Shown: piece after piece, positions 1 to 10,998 of the stretch
Position numbering within the stretch: position 1 is the first letter of the stretch
Layout: each line of letters opens with the position of its first letter
Assembly: GCA_008711295.1 (NCBI GenBank)
Contig: VUYV01000010.1
Span: 7,640,491 to 7,704,490, forward strand
Length of the DNA: 64,000 nucleotides
Reading direction: 5' to 3'
Origin: Anarhynchus alexandrinus
Lineage: Eukaryota > Chordata > Aves > Charadriiformes > Charadriidae
Notes under the pieces: generated by a model
What the model was told of the DNA's origin: nothing
What the model saw: the letters and a program-made list of their open reading frames with translations, nothing else
The model's database searches: none
Position numbers and translations under genes: made by a program

Positions 1-663
1 TTGTCTAGTGTATTGTAATAAGTAGCAGCTGTGTGGCAGCTACTCAAAATTGTCCACAAGGAGTTGATTTAAAGTAAAAAATTCCAGTTAGTTGGTGGGA
101 GTGGAAGCAAAAGTTGTTCCTTTTCTGAGAGGAGTGAAAAATCTGTTTAAAAATCAAATAAAACAAAAGAACCGCAAAACAGATGTAGTGGAAACATTTT
201 GTTAAGGTTTCGAAGTGTAGCTGAACCCAAGCTTGGAGATTCCTCGTTGAGCCGTGTTTGCCCTGCGGCTCCAGGCCCCAGTCACCCAGCTGATGGACAT
301 CTCCAGCAGAGGTCAGAAGCCCCGGGGGAGCCCGCATCATACCAGAGGGAGCCTGGAAAATCATGGCTCTTTGGTTGCTATACCAGTGCTGCTGAGCTGC
401 TGGGCTCTGCCTCCGTGGCACTGAGTTAGGAATGCTGTGAGGACTGCGGCACAGGATGGGTCTTCAGGCTCACTGCTTTGGATGAGGGAGGTTGTGACCT
501 GCACTCCCCAAGAAGCTTCTAATTCCTGGGGCTTCTTGTCTTCCTTGCCAAGCTGCTTGGTGAGAGCAGTCAGCTGCAGAAAACAGCCTGATGAGTAGCT
601 TGGTGACAGCAAACTTGTTCAGGAAAGAAAAAGCTGGTGGTGGGTGTCAAAGGCTTGAGGAAA
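1..663. other. Unique non-coding sequence, no gene seen
   Basis: Only short frames overlapping on both strands are open here. I see no splice-flanked coding segment, RNA gene or recognisable repeat before the CR1 that begins at 664. Confidence 0.6.
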
Positions 664-807
664 CATAGAATCATAGAATGGTTTAGGTTGGAAAGGACCT
701 TGAAGATCATCGAGTTCCAACCCCCCTCCATAGATCCCTTTGATAGGCAGGGACACCTCCCACTAGACCAGGCTGCCCAAGGCCACGTCCAGCCTGGCCT
801 TGAACAT
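664..807 (-). mobile_element. CR1 LINE 3' fragment, 5'-truncated
   Basis: Read on the minus strand, this ends in the CR1 tail with two ATTCTATG-type octamers (window 664-680). It is preceded by the typical CR1 3' UTR: the reverse complement carries the conserved stretch ending in a CCTTCCAACCCAAACC-like motif, and the plus strand shows the familiar 'cagggacacctcccact' and 'caggctgcccaaggcc' phrases. Recognisable similarity stops at about 807, so the copy is truncated at its 5' end, as most CR1 insertions are. Preserved terminal octamers suggest a fairly young avian CR1 subfamily. It has no coding capacity. Confidence 0.93.
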
Positions 808-2234
808 GGCTTCTGCTTTGTCTTCTCCTTCAAGTACCAGGTGCTGCTTGGAGGCTGAAGGTCTGCCTGTGGGGAAGGAAGCTGCAGGCTTGGCCTGGTT
901 TATGCTGATGGGTTGGTATTTTGGCACTAATTAGCAGTGTTGTAAATGTTCATTGCGTCCTACGGCACTAACCCAGTCAAGCGGCTGAGTGTCCTCTCTC
1001 TTCAAAGCTGGAGCTGCATTTTCTTTGCGAAGGCCAGGAGGGTGAAACAGCAGCGTCTGTCGCCCACCCTCAGTAACGATGAAGCTCAGCAGCGCGGGAA
1101 TTGCCTCGATAAATAAGATGCTGATAAAGAACTACCAGCTTAAGGTCTGGTAAAGGCAGCGAGATTTCTTGGAGGAGTACAAAGCTATTTTCAGCCACTG
1201 ATTTGCTCCTGTAGCATAAATGTAGGCATGATAAGATATGCAGATAGTGTTTCATAGTAACCGTGCTCTGATAGATAATAACGGCAAAGAAAAATAGAGT
1301 CGTAAGTTTGGCGTGGGCTACGGGTTGGTTAGTACTGTTTCCTCCTGCAGGTTGTTACTCCTGGCTGTGCCCGCTGAGCAGCGGATGGGCAGTTACGAAG
1401 CATGCCAAGGACAAATAAATGCATTTTCACCTTTATGCTTGCACAGATCGTTCCCCCATTACAAACAGGTTGCAGCCCTGTCTTCCGTAAAACGCACCGC
1501 ACTCTCGACCCTGCGCAACTGCGTCATACCGTGGCAGGGTGAAGCTCTGTGGGAAGATGTTTTGGCATACATTTCCATAATGAAATACCTTAAATTTGCT
1601 TATGCAAAACAGATTGGGAGTGATTCACTAATGTGCGAGCAAATTTTGCAAGGAACTTCTTACAAGAGCAGCAGATTGGTCATGAGCTCGTGATTTCGTA
1701 TTGTGTGGGTGTGGGAGGAGCTGGGGAGTTGCTGGGGCCGCGGGACAAGTTGCGACAAGGTGCCACCAAGGACAAAAGCTCAAGAGCTGAAGTCCAGAGG
1801 GTTGGACCTCATTTCACAGCAGTGAGACTGTGCAGTGGTAAGAGTTGAAAGGGAGGTGCTGGAGAGAGGTAGAGAAATTCTTCCTTTTCAGGTTGCCTGC
1901 CAACTCTCTGGTTAATCAAGATCAGGAAGAAAATAGCCCAGATGGTTTAGTTGTTCTAGGATTGTTTGCGAGGGTTTCTCAAACCCTTCCCTGAAGCATC
2001 TGCTTTTGCTACTGCCCGATTCAGGTCTCCGGTCTAAACAGAGCTCTTGTCTGATCTGCTATGGCAGGTTCCAAATTCTAAATATCATATAGCATAATCC
2101 GTAAGGACACAGTGATATCCCCTGCAAGGTGTTTATCTCCCATGCCCTGGGCATTTTTGTAACTTTACGTTCACCCCTTGGAGGCTTCTACACTGCTTAT
2201 CAGTGAAGGATTCAAGGCTCTATACGACTAACGG
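808..2234. other. Unique non-coding sequence, no gene seen
   Basis: Mixed-composition DNA with short overlapping frames only. Nothing is recognisable as a repeat, RNA gene or exon. Confidence 0.55.
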
Positions 2235-2299
2235 ATGCCAGCCACAGCGAGAGCTGAAGGCCGGTCGGTGTGTTATCTTCATCTGCCGTGCTGTATTAA

Positions 2300-2560
2300 A
2301 AGTGGTTATGGTCAGTGTTCTCTTTCCTTGGTAACAGCAATATCAAACGTGTGCCTACACCTGTGTGCATCCATCCCTGTGTATACGTGCGGGGAACAGT
2401 CTGCCACCTGTGTGTCTATATGAACTTGTACGTGTGCCTGCGTACGGACAGATGGAGGGCAGTTTGTCTGATGTGTAACATGGGCAGGTGTGAATTTTCG
2501 GTTATCTGCGGAGAATATAAATGCGTGTGTCTGTACGGGGAGCTGTAATGAGTTAGCACG
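2300..2560. repeat. Degenerate GT-rich tract
   Basis: The plus strand is enriched in TGTG, GTGTG and CGTG words from about 2310 to 2550, without a clean repeat period. It looks like a decayed (TG)n microsatellite or low-complexity tract. The open frames across it on both strands come from the skewed composition. Confidence 0.5.
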
Positions 2561-2569
2561 AATACCAGA

Positions 2570-2735
2570 AGAGGATGAATATCGCGGCGCGCAGTTGGGA
2601 GGAGCGATGCACCCTGCGGCTTCAAAGGCTGTCCCGGCGGAACCGCCTGGTGCGCGGGGATCGGCGTCCCGCTCGCCCTCCAACACCCAGCGCTCGGGTT
2701 GGGATGGGAAGGGGGAGTCGGAGGGGGGGAGATGT
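2570..2735. promoter_or_regulatory. Small CpG-rich patch
   Basis: There is a local cluster of CpG dinucleotides (GCGGCGCGC near 2584, several CGG/GCG words up to 2700) in otherwise CpG-poor DNA, followed by a G-rich end. It is much shorter than a normal CpG-island promoter, and no TATA box, initiator or downstream exon is apparent. It could be an orphan island, an enhancer core or merely a GC-rich spot. Confidence 0.3.
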
Positions 2736-2849
2736 TGGTTATTCATGTAACAATTTGTATGAAGTAGGCGCTTTCTTGTTCGTTCCTTTTGATCTTTTTA
2801 GACACCTTAATTATGGATACAGTCTTAACAAGGATGATAACGGGCCTCG

Positions 2850-2985
2850 GGGGTTATAAGCTAGGAGGAGAGGTTAAGAAAATTATGTTTATATTCATTA
2901 GGATAGAAGAGATTAAGAGGGGTCATGACCAAGGTGTACAAAATCCAAAAGGTATTGAAGAAAAAATAATGCCACCAGAATATTC
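2850..2985 (+). mobile_element. Old CR1/L3-clade LINE 3' UTR relic
   Basis: The order of words matches the 3' UTR of CR1-clade elements: an AGGAGAGGTTAAGAAA-like start at about 2868, then a GAGATTAAGAGGGGTCATGA-like box at about 2909-2928, then a GTGTACAAAATCC-like box at about 2935-2947 and GGTATTGAAGAA after it. In reptile and bird CR1 elements the same boxes occur in this order with similar spacing. Substitutions and small gaps are many, so the copy is much older than the CR1 at 664. The terminal octamers are not recognisable. The call rests on remembered family patterns, not on an alignment. Confidence 0.6.
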
Positions 2986-2990
2986 AAGAG

Positions 2991-4535
2991 AGAAACTGTG
3001 AAGACAGGGTAGGTGGAGGGCAGGTGGCATTTTGATTGGAATTGGTTGTGGGACATTTTTACAAGGGTATTGCTCTCAGCGGGGAAAATAACTTACGCTG
3101 ATAAGTTAGGGCTGTAGGAAGACAGCTTAGGACACAGATATATTGACAGCCAGAAGTATATAGGGTATGTCACGTAGCTTCTTTTTGAAGTGTCTGAGCA
3201 GGCTGGGTTCGGGCAGTGGGTAATGAATTAAAAAAGCATTTGAGCATTTGAACTGGGATGTAAAATGTTTGGAGAGGGAACCCCTCACTATTATATTGAA
3301 GATACTTTTGTGCAAACTCAAAGTAATGTAAAGATGAGGTATTTGGGGCCTCTACTGCTCAAAGACAAGGTAATTTTGGGGGAGTAGCACAGCAAAGAAA
3401 TGAGACTAGTTAGAGTGAAATGAGGAGTTAGTTCTTTTGCTTGTGTGCACCCGTTTCCCACTGCCAGGACAGCACCAGCTTCTCTGTGAGCTCTTCCACT
3501 GAGGGGCCCATCTCTCTGCGTCTTTCATCTGTAGCCCTTCATAGGGATGAATTCAGGATTCTCAATGCCTGTTGGGTTCCGTGTTTTGCACAATGTGTAT
3601 GGCTACCTCAAGTGTAGGGCCGGGGGTAGATTGGCCGCTGAAATCCAAGGATGATCTAGAAGATACTTAGTCCTGACAGTTTATGGTTGATTTCTTTACT
3701 ACCTTGCTTGGAGAATATATAAAAATGGGACATACTCAAACCTTTTACCCAGTCATATTGCAATAATGCATGTATATATTTTGTCATGTCTGCATACAGT
3801 CTGCAAATTTCCTTTGTTAAATGATCTCCCCAGAATTCCATTCGAGATTTAAAGCCAAAGCTTTGCTAATCAATGCAATTTAAAGCATTTCAGTTTAGCT
3901 GAACACGAAATAAATTGCTAGTTCTTGGCTCTGTTAAGTGACTGCAGTCCAAGAAGAGAAAGCGGTTATTTTTAGACTATTTTTGTTGAAATTGAAAATC
4001 TTTTGTGAAGAAGATTGCAGTGATGATTTGAGAAAATGCATTTAACTAAGACTAAGGATGGCAAGCTCCTACCAAACTCATACTGGTTCTTGAGATTCAG
4101 CCTAGGGTTCGCTAAAGCTGGTGTAGCTCAAGAGTTTAACCTTCAGCAATGTGTGGGGGTAGGTTCTCGGCCGTGTGTAGAGGACACGGGGGCTGTGGGT
4201 CTAGGAGACCTCCATCCTATCCTCTGATTATTCACACAGTGAGTAATTGCCTGGAAATGCGGATATTTGCTGTATCCCTTCTAATCACTGCATATGGAGA
4301 GGAGGGGTACGGAGTGAGAAATTGAGAGGCTTTTTGTTCAGCCCTTCCCCCTGTGCTGTTAATCCAGCTGTGCGCCGCTCAGTGGGAGGGCAGATGTTGG
4401 CGTAGTAGGGTACGTCTTCGGTGCTGGAGCAGTACGTACGGGGGGCACGTTGTGGCTTCCAGAGCTCCTCTGCACCCAAAGTTTGTAGCCAAGCCCCTTC
4501 TGAAGGCAGTGCATCTAAACCTGGTGTCAGTCTTA
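2991..4535. other. Unique non-coding sequence, no gene seen
   Basis: AT-rich with short overlapping frames. No recognisable repeat boundary. It lies between two CR1-clade relics on the same strand, so undetectably decayed LINE sequence may be present. Confidence 0.5.
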
Positions 4536-4539
4536 GTAA

Positions 4540-5290
4540 AAAAATGCGATAAGGAGCTAGCGTGGCTACGGCAGGAGCTTTTCGCTAATGTGAAATGGTA
4601 CAAACCTGGCAAGAAAAGATGTGTGGCTAAGGAGGACACTGGTTGTGCAGCCATGTAGGCTAAAATCAGAAGGACAGAGAGGCAAAATCAGTTGCAGCTA
4701 TAAAGGGTTATGAAACGACTTATAAAAGTGCTGGCAGGAAGAGGAAGGCAAAAGTCCATCGGTAAGAAAGAGGAGCAAATAAATGGACTAGACGGAGAAG
4801 ACAAAAATACCAAATGCCATTATTTTGCACTGCTCTTCGCAGAAAGGTTAATAATTGTGTCAGATCTATAACAGTGTTCCCTGTAACAAGGGGTTACGAG
4901 CAAAGGCAAGAACAAGATAAGGAGTATTTAGATAAGTGTGATATATTTGGGTCAGCATGGCCTTCTGAAATGTACCCACCAAATTATTTACGACGACTCT
5001 CAGCAGCTTACGGCAGATAGGGCAATTGTCAGAAGTCCGGAGGAAGGCAAACGTAGTACCTGTCATCACAGAGGACGGTACAAGGGAAATAGAGGTTTGT
5101 AAATACCCAGAAAGATACAGAGCAAATTACTGAACTTGCACATATCTGTGAGCAGCAAATAATATCTAACATGCTTTATTAAGCCCAAACTAATCTAATT
5201 TCCTTCTCTGATTGGGTGACTAATCCAAAAGAGAGGAAAGCAGAAGCACTTTGTCTTTCGCCAGGAGTCTGACGCTCACTTAAGAACCAC
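4540..5290 (+). pseudogene. Decayed CR1-clade LINE ORF2 (linker to reverse transcriptase)
   Basis: Translated pieces in shifting frames follow the CR1 ORF2 order. At 4548-4580 there is a KELAWLRQEL-like piece of the region after the endonuclease. At 4662-4700 a KIRRTERQNQLQL piece matches the basic linker, and at 4706-4753 GYETTYKSAGRKRKAK matches the GNKKGFYKYI..KRKTK segment. About 4795-4860 matches the 'EKAEVLNAFFASVF' region. A WKxANV-like piece lies near 5035-5060, an HGFxK..TNLISF-like piece at about 5165-5212, and DWVT followed by a decayed YLDFxKAFD box at about 5210-5285. Frames are broken by indels and stops, so no protein can be made. Recognition stops soon after the AFD box. It is an old retroposon copy, plus-strand oriented. 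Confidence 0.68.
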
Positions 5291-7656
5291 GTTCCCATAG
5301 CTGAGAGACAGCCGAGCTCAAACTTGTAGCTTTCAAACTTTTTGACTAGTGGATCGATAGAAGCTTTCAGCAGAGGTGCACATTTCCAGGTAGAAAGGAA
5401 TTCACTGGCCAGTAACTGCTAATGGCTGCAGACCTGACTTTAACAAAGTCTTTAAGAGCAGTTTATTAACATTTAACTCAAATGTCCTTGGACATTTTGG
5501 CCATGGGGTGTGAGAAGGATCTGTCTTAATAATTTTCACTAGTTGCTTAGATGATGGACTAGAAAGTACATTTCCGATGTATGGATGAGCACCAGTCATT
5601 TAAAAAAACCAAACACAATTGCACACATGCAAAATAAGGAATTGCTGTGTAGGGACCACTGCTTCAGGAGAGCTCAGGAGCCCCCCAAAACTGATGGGCG
5701 GCCAACAGAAGCTGCCGTGACACAGTGGTCGTCGTGAAGGATTTAGGGAACCCTAGAGGGAAGCAACAAAACCAGCACTGGTACTACTACTATTAATCTG
5801 TCATCCACTATAGTGAGAAAATGGTGCGACTTTACTGAAGGGGGGAGGTAACCTGGGGAGGTTGGAGGGAACAGTACTGAAATATTTGGGACTATTGCAG
5901 AGCTTAAAACAGAGTTGTTGTCTCTTGTTACCAGACTCAGAGGTGTCCAGACAGGTACTGATAACGGATCCAAAATTTCAAAATCTGTACGTGTGAATGC
6001 ATGACATGGAGGGATTTATGTGCTCATAAATCCAGTTACGGTCCTGATTTAGGAAAACACTGAAGCATCTGCTTAACTTTTTCTCTGACAGGTTTTAAGC
6101 AGGTGCTAAAAGCTCTTCCCTGAATGAATTGCTTTTCTGAATCGAGACCCAATCAAACATACGCTTGTGTTAGAAAAAGATATGTGCGGTAGCATAAAGT
6201 CTTCGAAGGGGGAGGGGAATATGCGCTAAGATATTTTTAAGTGTCTATTTTTGTAAATGCTTTCTTTTAATGGAAATTGCTGTGTACAGCAGTACGCTCC
6301 TTCTCTTTGCTCTCTCTCCACCATCCCTTTCCCCAGTGTATTTACTATGAAAGAGCTTTGCCTTGGGCCATAGCCTGTACTGCAGTGAGTATCACATACG
6401 GAAAACTTAGCTAACATCATACGAAAATGTAATAGGTGGGCGGAGGATGGGAATCTAGAGGTAAGCCTTTAAAAAGTTGTCCTAAAGATAATGCTTTTTA
6501 AATATTCCTCAGGCTTTTGCATAAAGATTGCAGAGTAGGCATTCCAGCATCTTATACGAGCACCGGATTTATGCTCTCTAATAAATGTATCCATAGGGTG
6601 CTGAGTTGTTGTAATGATAGTGAATAATAGTAATATTAGGAGAATTAATAACGACCCAGCTGAAATAATTTAGCACTGTGATAACTAAGCTCCAACCTAA
6701 TACCCAATGTATTCACAGCACTATTTACAAAGCACATTGAATGCGGGAGTCTGAGGGGAATCTTCTATAGAAAACAAAGTGAAACCCTAATCATAAACAA
6801 ACACCATAGTGTATCATTAAGAGGATTAAGTGGCTTAAAATTGATGTCGAAGGCATTTTGGTTGATTGTTGCTAAAAATACTACATACTTGACAGTTATC
6901 TTCTATTTGCCATCCTCTCTTCCGCTGGTTGTCTGTCATGCAGTATTATCCTCGTGTACCGGCACTGCCTCGTACCAGCTCTTTCTCTGGGAGGTTTGCT
7001 GCTTCGTGCCAGACCTGATCGGGATTTTGCAGTCTGATGCGTTGGCACTGCTTAGTGCCAAACCATTAATACCTTAATAATAGCGAGGGAGAGGCCAGGT
7101 TCAGCAAACACTGAGCTGAAACCAAAACAGCACAAGACTTCTGGACTTTCTTAAAATTAGTGTCTTCTATAGGGGTTGGTTTATTTATTTATTTTTAAAC
7201 AAAAGACTTGGGTTTTAGTTTGAAATATTTTTTTTTTCTGAGAAATAGCTAATATATATAATATAGCTAATGAAGTTTTAAAAAAATTTTGAAATTTCAA
7301 TGAAGCATTACACAACTGAGTTTTGTATTGACTTTTATGCCTAATAGCTTTCTGAATAATTAATATTTCTGAGACTTTGACTTTTGGTCTAATTATATAT
7401 ATATGTTTTTAAGTAACAAACTTTTACAGGTAGAAAAATTTCCTCCTCTGTCCTACTTAGTGATTCCTTGCTATTATCTCATTGGGCTGCGCTTTGTTGG
7501 GAGGAAGAAGCTGCGGATGTAATTTAGCCAAGTCAAACATTGCTGAGGCAAAGCTCTAAAAGTGGCATCGTTGTATCTCCATTGAATGGCTCCGCATAGA
7601 TCGCTTTCCACACTTTTTGGGCTATCAGTAAAAGCCCACAGGGAAGTGGGTAGCAC
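5291..7656. other. AT-rich non-coding sequence, no gene seen
   Basis: Mostly AT-rich and CpG-poor, becoming strongly T- and AT-rich at 7160-7420 with short (AT)n runs near 7251 and 7395. One small perfect inverted repeat (7042-7061) is listed separately. The first few hundred bases could contain further decayed LINE sequence. Confidence 0.5.
7042..7061. repeat. 8-bp inverted repeat, 4-nt loop
   Basis: TTGGCACT at 7042-7049 and AGTGCCAA at 7054-7061 are exact reverse complements separated by GCTT. The outer TTGGC/GCCAA halves resemble NFI half-sites, but the spacing is 10 rather than the usual 5. It may be chance. Confidence 0.7.
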
Positions 7657-8388
7657 TGTCGTGGTTTAGGCCAAATCGGCTATGGGGATCTGGGGGACCC
7701 CAGATGGGACCGACAGATGCTCCCCTCTACCCCTCTTCAAAGAGAGAGGCAGAGGAGGGAAAAAGAGACGTATGAGTTTAGAGGGAACTAAACTACTTTA
7801 ATAAAATATTAATAATAAATTAAAAAGAAATGATGAAATATATACAAAACTGTATCAAGCTCCCAAGATGACAATCACGACACCGGCTGCCACTGGGGCA
7901 GTCCCAGGCTGGACTCGGTGACGGATGGGAACTGGATTCTGGATCTGCATTCAGGATCGGGATCACAGGCAGACGAACGGAGTCCTCCTCAGACGTCGGC
8001 CATTGAAGGAAGAGAGAGCCGACCCTTTGATCCTTCAGCTTTTACACTGAGCATGAGGCAGATGGGATGGAATACCCTGTTGGTCAGTTTGGGGTCACCT
8101 GTCCTGTCCGCTCCTCTCCGCAGGCGGGACCCCACTACGCTTTTCCACTTCCGACCTTCCAACGGGGCAAATACCACAGTTGGTTGGCCTTGGGGGTTAT
8201 AGCAATGAGTATAAGCCAGAGCCTCTCTGCATCCCATGCCTGGGCATCAGCTATAAACATTGGTCTTATCAGTCTGAGAGTGAACACTGTCTGCACAATA
8301 TGCTGTTAATTTCAGTAGTTAGAAGAGGCCCAGCTAAGTAGCGAAGTTACTGAACAAAATTGGTCCTGTTTTACCTCAAGCCAGGACA
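7657..8388 (-). mobile_element. Solo LTR of an avian endogenous retrovirus
   Basis: The element starts with TG (TGTCGTGGTTTAGG at 7657) and ends with CA (CCAGGACA, 8381-8388), the standard LTR termini. Its interior matches a widespread bird LTR family, most clearly at about 8035-8105 (the 'actgagcatga', 'ggaataccctgttggtcag' and 'gtcacctgtcctg' phrases). In that family the promoter and polyadenylation order reads on the opposite strand, so this copy is on the minus strand: a decayed TATA region lies near 8040-8050 and an ATTAAA-type signal near 7800. Flanks are AGCAC before and AGCAG after, a 4-of-5 match that could be a 5-bp target duplication. No internal viral genes flank it, so it is a solo LTR left by recombination. 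The short frames inside are not genes. Confidence 0.85.
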
Positions 8389-9500
8389 AGCAGCAAAACT
8401 CCTAGATATATGGTGATGCAAAGCAAGACATATGATTGCTTTCATGACTATTTAATGCGTGTAAGTTAGACGTAGCCATGAGCACAACAGGCAGTAGGAC
8501 AAACTCTGTAATGCTGATTTAAATCCAAACATTAACGGGGAGTCTTGCGGTGATGATGGCAGCCTTTTGATCAGGTCTTAGTAGAAAGGATGCAAAGTAC
8601 ACGCTCTTGCAAGAGAATACAGAGAAAAAACTGTGCAAGTGGCCACGTGGAAATCTGCACATGGAGAATGAGGGTCAGGGAGCTGTCACCCCACTGCCAC
8701 GCAGCCCCCGTCCCGCTTTGGGTGTGGGTATGGAACAGCTCTAGTTTCAACCTGATTTAACGTACTCAACTGAAGTAGTGCCCCTTGTTGTTTTGGGGGG
8801 CATGGAATTAAACTGTCAAAAAAAATGTGTGTCTTCAACATCACGGGTTGGATTTGGGTGTTAACAAATTCTTCTGGCTCTCGCCAGTTCTGTGTCTTGT
8901 ACCCCTACAGAGCTGTGTTAAACTGAGCTGTGTTTCTTTTGTATTTAGAGAAAATTGGCACGGGGAGATACGAGTGTGTCTGCTTTGTTGGCATAAGGAG
9001 CAATGTCCTGCGTCATTTTAGGAAAGGCAAATGTTGGATGGACTTGTGATCCTGGTGCAGGTCTTCTGTTGTGATGGCAGCTAACACACGGGCAAAGAAA
9101 CCCCACATTTTCCGTTATAAGTTGTGGTGTTTTGTTGTTTTTTCCTTTATCAGTTTTATAATAAAAAAATAAACTGTATGTCTTGAATCCAGCCTTTCAG
9201 GTGGTGTGAGATGCTGATAGTTTGAGCCAGATGATTTTTCCCCGAGACAGAGGTTCCCAGGTTCCACGCCGCTGGCTCCGCCGCTGGGCTGCAGACAGCA
9301 GCAGAGGAGTTGCAGGAAAAGAAAATTACGGGCAGCAAAGTTTTAAACTGTGATTCTCACGTAAGGTGAGACACCGAATCCACTGACCTATTACCTCTCT
9401 TTCTTGGACACTTCTGTCCTTCCTTTGCAATACAGTTACACCATGGTTGGAAGTTTAGACAGTAATTTAGACCTAATCATCCTGTTTTGAGGACACCCGC
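8389..9500. other. Unique non-coding sequence, no gene seen
   Basis: No recognisable repeat, exon or RNA gene. T-rich near 9125-9150 with an AATAAA-like word at 9160. Confidence 0.5.
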
Positions 9501-9860
9501 AGAAAATAAATATTGAACACAGTAGTTACTGTTCTGTCTCAGGGTTGGCTCTTTTATTCAGCTTATCTTGTGCGCTCTGCAGACCAATTATTGGTGGGTC
9601 TCAGTCAAAGAGGACTTTCACAGAAGCACGAGCAAAACCGAAGATCGCAGCAGTGCGTTCTGCCCCGTGCCGATGGCCGCGCGGCCGCAGCTCCTTGGTG
9701 ATCCCCTCACCCCCGGGGAGAGTCACGTATTTACGGAACATGAGCAGGAAGAGAAGGTATCTGCTTTGTGCCGGAGTTGAAAGCCATTGCCAAATGGAAT
9801 TAGAATTTCTGTCTCGACAGCGATCAAAATTAGCCTTTCATCATACATTAAGGTAACACT
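9501..9860. other. Mixed segment with inverted CCAAT pair and small CpG patch
   Basis: ACCAAT-T-ATTGGT forms a 13-bp near-perfect dyad at 9583-9595, a possible CCAAT-binding site in both orientations. A short CpG-rich stretch including GCGCGGCCGC lies at about 9665-9720. There is no TATA element or exon evidence. Three overlapping plus-strand frames are open here, as expected where stop codons are rare. Confidence 0.35.
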
Positions 9861-10958
9861 CAAATTGTTCTGTAAGCATTAGTAACTTAATTGTATTAGT
9901 TGGAGGATGCATGCATAAATAAATATTGAATATATTAGTTACCTTGCATGTGGAAATGAAGCTGAAATATTAGTGAGGATGGAGACTTCTCACTACTGGG
10001 TGTCGTTTCTCAGCAGCCCTGCTATCCTGCCTGGGAGCTGGATTATTCTGAGCTACTGTGTTTCCCTTTTTGGTTGATTTAACCCAATGTAGTCCTCCCT
10101 TCAGTGAGCATTTAAATGACCAGGCCAGATGCAATCTTCATAAATTATTACAGACCAGTGAAGGTACATCTCACTGCATCAAGGATTTTGGGTACAGAAC
10201 AGTAAAGGAGCTTGCTCTGAGTCACAGCTGGCATCTTTACCAAGGAAAAAAAAATAAAATCTTTTGAAAATACTGTATGTAACAGACTATAAATGAAAGA
10301 AATATATATCGGAGCAATCCATTAAACACACACAACCTGCTCAGAGATACAGCAGTATCATTCCTGTATAAATCAGTTCATAAACTCATTTGTAATTTTT
10401 TGGCAGACTTATGAAGCCAATTAGCTTGATAATAAATATTCAGCTTTAATGGGCAAGTAAATAATTAATGTTATTGCCTTTGTAAATTTAGCTTTTCAGT
10501 TATAAATTAACGTAATTAAAAGAGTAATGTTTCAGTACGCATTTAACCAGCCAAATCTAAATCAAGCAATTAAACTGTAGGTTTTCCACATCAAATGAGT
10601 TGAGTTTATAATGATACAAACTGTAGGCATAAATTTGTTTTTCATGGTCAGATTCATTACAAAAACATGAAGGAAAATATTCTGCAGTAGATGTAATCAA
10701 GTATATTATTTGAGGAACCATTAATATATACTTTAACTAATTTTTGTTATACTTCCACAGCGGAATAGAAAGGGGAAAGCATAATTCCCATCAATCTCTG
10801 GCACCGGGATAATTGCCTGTGTGTAATTGTAATGGCCACTGTAAAATGGTTATTGCTGGATAGTGGTTGTCACATCTCTTTGTTGGATTGCTTGCAAAAA
10901 CACAATGCACAGTATGGATCTGAAAGGATAAAAATTGCTCTGTAGTCATTAACTTAAA
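9861..10958. promoter_or_regulatory. AT-rich block resembling a conserved non-coding element
   Basis: This kilobase is AT-rich but not low-complexity, lacks recognisable transposons and is dense in TAAT-core and ATTA words (for example near 10455-10465, 10510-10520, 10722-10740, 10825-10840). That texture is typical of vertebrate developmental enhancers. Conservation cannot be judged from one sequence, so this is inference. Confidence 0.3.
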
Positions 10959-10998
10959 AAACTCCAGACTGACTTACACCAGCTGAGAATTTTATCGT
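10959..10998. repeat. Possible old amniote repeat relic
   Basis: The phrase around GACTTACACCAGCTGAGAAT (10971-10990) resembles the conserved end of an old interspersed repeat common in birds, crocodilians and turtles (TTTACACCAGCTGAGGATC-like). Similar pieces occur near 11850 and 63660. The family name is uncertain. Confidence 0.4.

Noticed and set aside
2312..2750. A 144-codon minus frame and overlapping plus frames.
   Set aside because: They follow the GT-rich and CpG-rich composition, overlap on both strands and resemble no protein.
7918..8309. Three frames of 80-94 codons.
   Set aside because: All lie inside the solo LTR, which has no coding role here.
9505..9945. The phrase AATAAATATTGAA...TAGTTAC occurs twice, about 410 bp apart.
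   Set aside because: The match is imperfect, short and AT-rich; there is no element with defined ends between the copies.
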